Origin: Lentisphaeria bacterium
GTDB lineage: Bacteria; Verrucomicrobiota; Lentisphaeria; Victivallales; UBA1829
Assembly (NCBI GenBank): GCA_017456805.1
Contig: JAFTIQ010000070.1
Coordinates: 1-5,870 of the forward strand
DNA: 5,870 nt
Direction of reading: 5' to 3'
Position 1 is the first letter of the stretch. Each line of letters opens with the position of its first letter. A program made the translations under genes and the position numbers. The notes under the pieces are model-generated. The model did not search any database. It was not told where the DNA came from and was given only the letters and a program-made list of their open reading frames with translations. Positions 1-5,373 of this stretch are shown here, piece after piece.

Positions 1-231
1 GGTGGTTTGGTAATTAAAACAACCGTTACCCAAGAGAAAAATTTTTATTTCTTTTGAGAAATCGGTCGGTAATAACCAAAAATGCCTCCGTACACTCAGT
101 ACACTCCGTTTTCTCCGTACGAAAATGTGCTTTCAAATTTCAGGTCTTGCAACAGCCCCTTTTATTTTAAGAGCTGAAAATCTCTGATGATCTGAAAATA
201 TAAAAACTCTCCTGTTTTTTGTATTCAAACA
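1..231. other. AT-rich noncoding leader region upstream of the glycoside hydrolase operon
   Basis: I see no credible gene here: all frames are broken by frequent stops and no start with a ribosome binding site is present. The region contains the CTCCGT/GTACACTC repeat cluster described separately, a pair of direct CTGAAAAT repeats at 174-181 and 192-199 (18 bp apart), and a weak AT-rich hairpin at 31-56 (arms 31-39 and 48-56 with one G-U pair, 8-nt loop). It most likely carries regulatory DNA for the downstream operon, and perhaps the tail of an upstream transcription unit. Confidence 0.6.
86..120. repeat. Short repeat cluster: CTCCGT x3 and GTACACTC x2
   Basis: CTCCGT occurs at 86-91, 104-109 and 113-118. 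GTACACTC occurs at 90-97 and 99-106, nine bases apart. GTAC recurs at 117-120. The cluster lies about 110 bp upstream of the -35 element of the operon promoter, so it could be a multi-site operator for an activator. That role is inference. The units are too short and irregular for a CRISPR array. Confidence 0.55.
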
Positions 232-260
232 TTGAAATTCATGGAACATATATGTATATT
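232..260 (+). promoter_or_regulatory. Sigma70-like promoter of the two-gene secreted operon
   Basis: TTGAAA at 232-237 and TATATT at 255-260 are separated by exactly 17 bases, close to the TTGACA-17-TATAAT consensus. Transcription would start near 267, giving a leader of about 29 nt that ends in the ribosome binding site at 284-291. A perfect 10-bp palindrome, ACATATATGT (246-255), sits in the spacer and touches the -10 box. Confidence 0.6.
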
Positions 261-283
261 ATTCATAAGAAATAAAAAAATCA

Positions 284-291
284 GGGAAGGG
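284..291 (+). promoter_or_regulatory. Ribosome binding site of the first operon gene
   Basis: GGGAAGGG lies four bases upstream of the ATG at 296. It supports this start and rules out the later in-frame ATG codons of the gene. Confidence 0.7.
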
Positions 292-295
292 TACT

Positions 296-1132
296 ATGAA
301 ACATTCACTCATCGCATTGCTTTGCGGAGCAGTCACTGTCCTTATGGCTGCGGATACCGCGCTTCGTCCGGTCAAAACTTCTGACTTCGAAAAAATCAAT
401 GGAGCGGGAGCTCTTGTGCAAACGGAACTGGATGGAGAATCCGTTTTGGCAATCAATGGGGTTTATAATTTCCGGACAACTCAAATGCTGGCAGTTGATC
501 CGGGCAAGATTTACAAGCTCTCCGGAGAATTCATGGCAAAACCAGGCACGACTCCTGCCAAGCTTTATTTCGGGATTGCCTCTTTCGACAGCGGGAAAAA
601 AATGGTTGTTTCGGAAAGTATCTACGGTGTCAAAGGAACCGATACAGAACTCGTTGAGGACGCCAAAGCTGGAGATACCGTTCTGAAAATCAAGAATTTT
701 TCCTTGAAAACATGGAGACGTTTCGGCGGATTGATCGCATTCAACACAAAACCGGATTTTTCTGATCTGCCGAATATGGATCTTGCAGGCCCTGTTGCAT
801 CCGTCGAAGCCTCAAAAACGCCGGAAGGATTTTTCCTTGTAACATTGAAAAAAACTTTGAAAAAAGCCTATCCAAAAGGGACTGCGATCCGTTATCATTT
901 TTCCGCTGGAACTTACCAATATTCCGGTGCGGCAAACGCTCAGCTCTCCCATGAATGGAAAACATTTTCCGTTGTGATCAAAGGGGAATCTCCGAAAGAT
1001 TATGCTGTTGCCGGACAGAAATGGTGGTATACCACACGGTATGTCAAGATTCTGATCCTCGGCAATTATGCAGGAAAAAAAGATTCTGTCACCCTTTTCC
1101 GCAATCTGAAACTGGAAGAACTTACACGATAA
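296..1132 (+). CDS. Exported beta-sandwich protein, probably carbohydrate-binding; partner of the GH9 enzyme
   Basis: I do not recognise a named family. The 278-residue product starts with a Sec-type signal peptide: Lys2, a hydrophobic run at about 4-17, and a likely cut after Ala18 or Ala19. Cys10 does not sit in a lipobox, so it is probably not a lipoprotein. The rest is rich in beta-strands and aromatic residues. Residues 25-112 and 205-278 look like two halves of a jelly-roll, CBM4/9/22-like fold, ending in the strand LFRNLKLEEL (267-276). Between them, residues 117-200 form a distinct segment that opens with AKAGDTVLKIKN (123-134). No glycosidase catalytic signature is visible. The gene is followed after 19 bp by the GH9 gene and shares its promoter, so a role in binding the same polysaccharide outside the cytoplasm is likely. 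This is inference from fold appearance and context. A structural or adhesion role is the alternative. Confidence 0.72.
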   Translation: MKHSLIALLCGAVTVLMAADTALRPVKTSDFEKINGAGALVQTELDGESVLAINGVYNFRTTQMLAVDPGKIYKLSGEFMAKPGTTPAKLYFGIASFDSGKKMVVSESIYGVKGTDTELVEDAKAGDTVLKIKNFSLKTWRRFGGLIAFNTKPDFSDLPNMDLAGPVASVEASKTPEGFFLVTLKKTLKKAYPKGTAIRYHFSAGTYQYSGAANAQLSHEWKTFSVVIKGESPKDYAVAGQKWWYTTRYVKILILGNYAGKKDSVTLFRNLKLEELTR

Positions 1133-1141
1133 CAGCGGGGC

Positions 1142-1147
1142 AGGGGA
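1142..1147 (+). promoter_or_regulatory. Ribosome binding site of the GH9 gene
   Basis: AGGGGA lies four bases before the ATG at 1152 in the 19-bp gap after the first gene. With no promoter visible in the gap, it indicates translation from a shared mRNA. Confidence 0.65.
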
Positions 1148-1151
1148 ACTC

Positions 1152-4028
1152 ATGATCCAGAAAAAATTTTATCTTCTATCCTTTTTTCTTCCGGCGATCC
1201 TTTCCGCGCAGGTGATCTCATCTGATTCGGAACGGATCCTTGCCAGCGAAAAGATTCCGTTTTCCACCTTCAGCGCAAACAAGTGGAGTACAAAATTTCC
1301 GGATATGATCAAAGCAACCTCTGATGCCGGGAAGAAAATCACAACCCTTCATTTCAAGCTGGATCACGGGGGGATCAATAAGGATTTCTTTCCCTATGTT
1401 TATGGTGTCAATCCGGCAATCAGCACTGTTAAAATCGATCTGAATCTCCCGCCGGAAAAATATGTGGAATATAACCAGCTCAGCTGTTGGGTTTATCCCG
1501 ATGTGCCGGATCGGGCATCTCTCTGGATCGAAATGGGAGGTTCCGGCATTTGGACTCAGGCTTGCCGTCCGATGGTTCCCCGACAGTGGAATAAAATCAC
1601 GGTCACATGGAGCAATCATAAAGATCCCGCCAAAATGCGGAAAATCAAATCTTTTGTGATCTCCAAACAAATGACCGGACGACTTCCCGGAGATCCCATG
1701 TGGGCAAAATATTATTTCCGGGATTTTACCTTGGAACGGGTCGTTCCCGGAACAGAAGACAGCTGGTTCGCCTCTGAAGAAAAAATCATTCTCCCCCAGA
1801 CTGGTTTCTCTCCTTATTATAGAAAGTGGGCTGTCCTTTCCCATAAACACAACGCTTCCAGCTTTTCTCTGATCGATTCCTCTACCGGAAAAACAGTCTT
1901 TACGGGTGCTCTGAAATCCGGAGAATATTCTGTCGGACAATTCAAAATTGCTGATTTCTCGACCTTTACAAAAAGCGGAACCTACCGGCTGCAAAGCGGA
2001 AACCTTCTTTCCGTCCCCTTTGAAATTTCGTTTTCCCATTTGAAGGACCTTGCTGCAAAAAATGCAAATTTCCTGTTCAGTATGCGCAGCGGCATGAAAA
2101 CTCCGGCGCATCCGGAATGTTTTCTGGAACCCGTTCTGCGTTCTGATAATAAAAAGCCCGTTGATATTTCCGGCGGCTGGTTCGATGCTTCCGATTTGCG
2201 AGGTTATCACTCCATGGCGGTCAAAACCATCATGCGTCCGATCGCCATTGCGTCTGATTTTAACGTACCTTCCGCTTACGACGAGCTGCTTTGGGGCGCC
2301 AAATTCCTGACAAAACTTTATGATCCGGAAACCGGGCTGCCTTTTACTGTTCACTCACTTTATCCGCTGAACAATCCTGATAAACGGCTTCAATCCGTAT
2401 TCAGGGGAGGGCACTTTATCAAAGTCAACAACTTCTGGACAGACAACATTCCGAACTCCGGTGACGAACGGGTGGTGCACGTTGCAAAAGGCGGCTATAT
2501 CTGTCATCCGGACGTTCAGGACAGTCATTGGGGAATGACAGCCGCCGGAGCCTATTTCTATCTGGCGGCAAAAGCTGAAGATAAGGAACTTGCAAAAAAA
2601 GTTCTGATGCAATCGAAAAAACATTTTGATTTCATGTGTGATTCTTCCGGAGCTGAACTCAAAGCAAACGGGATCGGCCCCTATGCTCCACATACGACCC
2701 TTGCGATCGCAATGCGGTTGGAAAATGCGGTTCTTTTCTGGAAAGCAACCGGCGGAACCTATTACCGGGAAATGGCTTTTGAACTTGCAAACGAACTCCT
2801 GAAACGTCAGCAGAGATCTCTGTACAAAAATGAATACGGCTATCTCTGCGGTCTTATCTGCGAAAATACCAGTAAAAATCTGGCGCATCTCTCCCGTGAC
2901 AATATGGGAATCTATGCGTTGATCATGCTTGCCAATGAAATTCCCGGAACGGAACTGGCGTTCCGGATCCATGCAGCGTTGAAGATCTTTGCGGAGTTCC
3001 ATTTGAAGAACCGGGCAACCAGAGCTTTGCCTTATTCCACCCCCTTTGCAGATTTCCGGGAAACAAAACGGAAAGATTGGTATTCTGTTGAAGTCGGACA
3101 ATCCCTTGATGGAAAACGGAAACTTTATGGCGAACTCAACAATTATTTTCTTTCCGGGATCAACGGCACAATTGCATTGCAAACACAAACGCTTGCTGTA
3201 ACATTCAATGATTTACAGCTTCAGGAGCTCGCTGCCTCATATCTGACATTCCATACAGGAAATAATCCGTCCGGACGTTCTTTTATCGCGGATGTCGGCA
3301 CAAACTTCCGCCGGGATATCATGTCCTCCTTCCTCGGATGGATCCCCGGAATGATGAGTAACCCGGATATGCGGAACTGCAAAGGGATCCCCACCTTGCC
3401 GTACAACCGGCATCATGGCGCAAATGAAATTTATACACAAACGCAGGCATCATACGCCGCAACCGCCGCCTTTTTGAATGCCCCTGCAAAGCTGATTTTC
3501 CAATTGAAAAATGTACCGGAAGGGGCTCAACTTCTCTATGCTCCGGCTGGAGAGAACGGTAATCGCAAGTCAATTCAACTGAATAACGGCGAAAATATCC
3601 TTGAGCTTCCCGGCGGAGCTGCTTATACCTTTGAATTCAAAACTTCCGGTTCATCCGCTCCCCTCATCCGTTATCAGGAAAACATCATCAGCGGTGAGAT
3701 CCGCCGTACAGAGATTGACTTCCAGAACCATAAACGGATCGTTCAGATCGTTTCCCCCGCCGAAGTGAAACAGGGAGAAGAGGTTCTGATCAAAGTCACG
3801 GTTCAATATTTCGGAAAAGCCCCCGCTGAAATCGCCCTTACTGCCAGAGGTGAAAATCTGAAGCTGAATGAATCCACTCTCCGGATCACCGTTCAGCCCG
3901 GAAAAACAGCGGTATTCCAATTCAAAGGTAAAACGCTCAAGAAAGGCGAACCCTATGTCTTCATGACATGGACATGGTTTAACGGCAATGCAAAAGAAAT
4001 TCAATCTGTAACAGGAGTTTCTCTCTGA
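1152..4028 (+). CDS. Secreted multidomain glycoside hydrolase family 9 (endoglucanase/cellulase-like)
   Basis: The 958-residue product is predicted to hydrolyse beta-linked glucan or a related polysaccharide outside the cytoplasm, using the inverting mechanism of family GH9. It has a signal peptide (Lys4-Lys5, hydrophobic 6-17, likely cut after LSA, residue 19). Domains in order: a beta-rich module of unknown family (about 25-200, ending YFRDFTLERV), a CelD-type N-terminal Ig-like domain (about 210-293, with QTGFSP and ADFSTFTKSGTYRL), the (alpha/alpha)6 catalytic domain (about 295-778), then beta modules at about 780-830 and 865-950, the last resembling NEW3/CARDB Ig-like folds. The catalytic motif GGWFDASD (341-348) keeps both aspartates, Asp345 and Asp348, and NEIYTQTQASYAATAAFL (758-775) supplies the proton-donor Glu759. 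TGNNPSGRSFIADVG (702-716) matches the conserved GH9 stretch, but the PHHR motif normally just after it is absent. There is no dockerin, transmembrane anchor or sorting tail. Substrate cannot be read from sequence: cellulose, mixed-linkage glucan, xyloglucan or an amino sugar polymer are all possible. Confidence 0.88.
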   Translation: MIQKKFYLLSFFLPAILSAQVISSDSERILASEKIPFSTFSANKWSTKFPDMIKATSDAGKKITTLHFKLDHGGINKDFFPYVYGVNPAISTVKIDLNLPPEKYVEYNQLSCWVYPDVPDRASLWIEMGGSGIWTQACRPMVPRQWNKITVTWSNHKDPAKMRKIKSFVISKQMTGRLPGDPMWAKYYFRDFTLERVVPGTEDSWFASEEKIILPQTGFSPYYRKWAVLSHKHNASSFSLIDSSTGKTVFTGALKSGEYSVGQFKIADFSTFTKSGTYRLQSGNLLSVPFEISFSHLKDLAAKNANFLFSMRSGMKTPAHPECFLEPVLRSDNKKPVDISGGWFDASDLRGYHSMAVKTIMRPIAIASDFNVPSAYDELLWGAKFLTKLYDPETGLPFTVHSLYPLNNPDKRLQSVFRGGHFIKVNNFWTDNIPNSGDERVVHVAKGGYICHPDVQDSHWGMTAAGAYFYLAAKAEDKELAKKVLMQSKKHFDFMCDSSGAELKANGIGPYAPHTTLAIAMRLENAVLFWKATGGTYYREMAFELANELLKRQQRSLYKNEYGYLCGLICENTSKNLAHLSRDNMGIYALIMLANEIPGTELAFRIHAALKIFAEFHLKNRATRALPYSTPFADFRETKRKDWYSVEVGQSLDGKRKLYGELNNYFLSGINGTIALQTQTLAVTFNDLQLQELAASYLTFHTGNNPSGRSFIADVGTNFRRDIMSSFLGWIPGMMSNPDMRNCKGIPTLPYNRHHGANEIYTQTQASYAATAAFLNAPAKLIFQLKNVPEGAQLLYAPAGENGNRKSIQLNNGENILELPGGAAYTFEFKTSGSSAPLIRYQENIISGEIRRTEIDFQNHKRIVQIVSPAEVKQGEEVLIKVTVQYFGKAPAEIALTARGENLKLNESTLRITVQPGKTAVFQFKGKTLKKGEPYVFMTWTWFNGNAKEIQSVTGVSL

Positions 4029-4045
4029 GGCATACTTCTGTCATG

Positions 4046-4096
4046 AATCCCTGAATGGTTCAACTTCAGAATCTCATTCAGGGATTTTTTCTTTTT
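4046..4096 (+). terminator. Intrinsic terminator of the GH9 operon
   Basis: A perfect 12-bp stem (4046-4057, AATCCCTGAATG, with 4075-4086) encloses a 17-nt loop and runs into a T tract (4085-4096, broken by one C). It begins 17 bp after the GH9 stop codon. The T tract exists only on the plus strand, so this serves the GH9 operon and not the convergent ruvB gene. Confidence 0.88.
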
Positions 4097-4159
4097 ACGG
4101 AGAGACAGCTCAACAAAATATTATACAATGCTGTTTTGTTCCGTTTTATATCATATATT

Positions 4160-4208
4160 ATCATTTAGTACCGTATTGTGTCAGAACAACATCTTCTAAA
4201 TGATTTTT
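4160..4208 (+). repeat. Inverted repeat with T tract between the GH9 operon and ruvB
   Basis: ATCATTTAG (4160-4168) is perfectly complementary to CTAAATGAT (4196-4204), with a 27-nt loop that holds a further 4-bp stem (TTGT 4176-4179 with ACAA 4186-4189). Five T residues follow at 4204-4208. It could be a weak back-up terminator for plus-strand read-through, or shape the 3' end of the ruvB transcript. The AT-rich stem and long loop make it much weaker than the one at 4046. Confidence 0.4.
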
Positions 4209-4220
4209 GTTCAGGGAATT

Positions 4221-5270
4221 TCAGAACAGATCAGGCTGGGAATCTTTTTTTCTGTTCCGCTTCAATCCTTCGACGGGTTTTGTCAAGCCGAGAACTGCCC
4301 ATGCCTTGTCAGCCGCGAGCCGTCCCTGGGGAGTCCGGAGCAGATAACCTTCCTGAATCAGATAAGGTTCATACACGTCTTCAATGGTATCAGCTTCTTC
4401 CCCGACGGCGACAGCCAGGGAGTTGATCCCCACGGGACCGCCGCGGAATTTCATGGTAATCGTCTCAAGGATCCGTTTATCCATTTCATCCAGACCGGAA
4501 TTATCGATATCCAGCATAGTCAAAGCCTCGGAAGCGACTTCCTGAGTGATGGTTCCGGCATGGCGGACTTCTGCGAAATCCCGTGTCCAGCGGAGAAGAT
4601 TGTTAGCGATTCGCGGGGTTCCCCGGCTGCGGGTTGCAATTTCAAGAGCGCCTTCCGGTTCGATTTCAGTTTCCAGAATTCCAGCCGAACGCTGAACAAT
4701 GGCTTGCAGGTCTTCCGGTGCATAGTAGTCCAACCGGAGAGCGAGTTCAAAACGGGAGCGCAGGGGGGACGAAAGCAGCCCCTGCCTGGTCGTCGCTCCG
4801 ATCAGTGTAAATTTTGGAATATTCAACCGGACAGAGCGTGCTCCGGGGCCCTGATCGATCATGATATCGATAAAGAAATCTTCCATTGCGCTGTAAAGAT
4901 ATTCTTCAACGGTGATATTCAGACGGTGGATTTCATCAATAAAAAGGATATCTCCTTCTTCCAGAGAGGTGAGGAGTCCTGCGAGATCTCCGGGTTTTTC
5001 GATGACCGGCCCGCTGCTTGTTTTGATATTTGCCCCTTTTTCTTTGGCGATGATGTAGGCGAGGGTGGTTTTTCCCAGTCCCGGAGGTCCGCTGAGAAGC
5101 AGATGTCCGAGGGGATCACCGCGTCTTTTTGCGGCCTCCACATAGATTTCAAGACGGTCTTTTGTCTTTTTTTGTCCGGGAAAGGACTGAAAAGACTGCG
5201 GTCTGAGGGTTTCTTCAGCCTCAAAATCGCGTTTATTCATGGTAGAAGTTAAAAATCTTTCATTAGACAT
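4221..5270 (-). CDS. ruvB: Holliday junction branch migration ATPase RuvB
   Basis: The 349-residue product has the usual RuvB length and is the cytoplasmic hexameric AAA+ motor that, with RuvA, drives branch migration of Holliday junctions for RuvC to resolve. Visible motifs: Walker [10 protein letters not shown] (61-69), Walker B LFIDEIH (109-115), the RuvB-specific [11 protein letters not shown] (126-136), sensor 1 GATTR (158-162), the arginine-finger region PLRSRF (169-174), sensor 2 RGTPRIAN (216-223) and the C-terminal winged helix (about 275-330, [10 protein letters not shown] and RTPQGR). The ATG at 5270 is preceded only by a poor GGA-type Shine-Dalgarno. The in-frame ATG at residue 11 has none, so the longer start is kept. 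Two deviations from the common consensus are seen: RTPQGR where RTPRGR is usual, and RFE where RFG is usual after the arginine finger. No ruvA or ruvC is adjacent; the gene is divergent from tkt and convergent with the GH9 operon. No clear intrinsic terminator follows on its strand. Confidence 0.97.
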   Translation of the reverse strand: MSNERFLTSTMNKRDFEAEETLRPQSFQSFPGQKKTKDRLEIYVEAAKRRGDPLGHLLLSGPPGLGKTTLAYIIAKEKGANIKTSSGPVIEKPGDLAGLLTSLEEGDILFIDEIHRLNITVEEYLYSAMEDFFIDIMIDQGPGARSVRLNIPKFTLIGATTRQGLLSSPLRSRFELALRLDYYAPEDLQAIVQRSAGILETEIEPEGALEIATRSRGTPRIANNLLRWTRDFAEVRHAGTITQEVASEALTMLDIDNSGLDEMDKRILETITMKFRGGPVGINSLAVAVGEEADTIEDVYEPYLIQEGYLLRTPQGRLAADKAWAVLGLTKPVEGLKRNRKKDSQPDLF

Positions 5271-5271
5271 T

Positions 5272-5300
5272 TTGCATTTTCCGTGATTTGGTGTTATATT
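5272..5300 (+). promoter_or_regulatory. Sigma70-like promoter candidate for tkt
   Basis: TTGCAT (5272-5277) and TATATT (5295-5300) are 17 bases apart. Transcription would start near 5307 and give a leader of about 67 nt. The -35 box abuts the ruvB start codon, so tkt and ruvB regulation may be linked. Confidence 0.5.
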
Positions 5301-5320
5301 ACGTCATAATATTAAGTAAA
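5293..5320 (-). promoter_or_regulatory. Possible ruvB promoter
   Basis: Read on the minus strand, TTTACT (5320-5315) and TATAAC (5298-5293) are 16 bases apart. The -10 box overlaps the -10 box of the tkt promoter candidate on the other strand. The match is moderate, and an alternative with TTGACT (5345-5340) has only a 14-base spacer to TATACT. Confidence 0.3.
5296..5312. promoter_or_regulatory. 17-bp dyad in the ruvB-tkt intergenic region, possible operator
   Basis: ATATTA (5296-5301) and TAATAT (5307-5312) form a perfect 6-bp inverted repeat around CGTCA. It covers most of the tkt -10 box and the -10 region proposed for ruvB, a suitable place for a repressor dimer. Chance in AT-rich DNA is a real alternative. 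Confidence 0.35.
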
Positions 5321-5362
5321 GTATATCTTTTCCGTGAAAAGTCAACCTTTAAACAAAAATTT

Positions 5363-5370
5363 AAGGAGAG
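5363..5370 (+). promoter_or_regulatory. Strong ribosome binding site of tkt
   Basis: AAGGAGAG has its AGGAG core five bases before the ATG at 5374. It fixes the tkt start and is the best Shine-Dalgarno in the window, in keeping with a highly expressed gene. Confidence 0.8.
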
Positions 5371-5373
5371 AAA

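Noticed and set aside
31..56. Hairpin that might be an upstream gene's terminator
   Set aside because: The stem is A-T rich with one G-U pair and no T tract after it; not convincing.
1..57. Possible C-terminal tail of an upstream gene in frame 1, ending TGA at 55-57
   Set aside because: Only 18 codons, with no recognisable sequence and AT-rich composition unlike the genes here.
86..120. CRISPR-like or satellite reading of the CTCCGT repeats
   Set aside because: Units are 6-8 bp with unequal spacing and no spacer structure.
296..355. Lipoprotein signal around Cys10 of the first gene
   Set aside because: The residue before Cys is Leu, not Gly/Ala/Ser, and the hydrophobic run continues past the Cys to a normal signal peptidase I site near Ala18.
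1218..2354. Long minus-strand open frame (378 codons) opposite the GH9 gene
   Set aside because: It is the shadow of a certain gene; its translation is low-complexity in appearance, shows no recognisable motif and has no ribosome binding site.
2355..3188. Second long minus-strand open frame opposite the GH9 catalytic domain
   Set aside because: Same reason: antisense shadow favoured by the codon use of the real gene, with no motif or start signal.
5238..5240. Alternative ruvB start at residue 11
   Set aside because: No Shine-Dalgarno sequence precedes it; the upstream ATG at 5270 has at least a weak GGA element.
4200..5252. Plus-strand 350-codon open frame opposite ruvB
   Set aside because: RuvB on the other strand is unmistakable over its full length; this frame has no family features and begins with no Shine-Dalgarno.
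5320..5345. TTGACT / TATACT pair as the ruvB promoter
   Set aside because: Individual boxes are good but the spacer is only 14 bases, too short for a sigma70 promoter.
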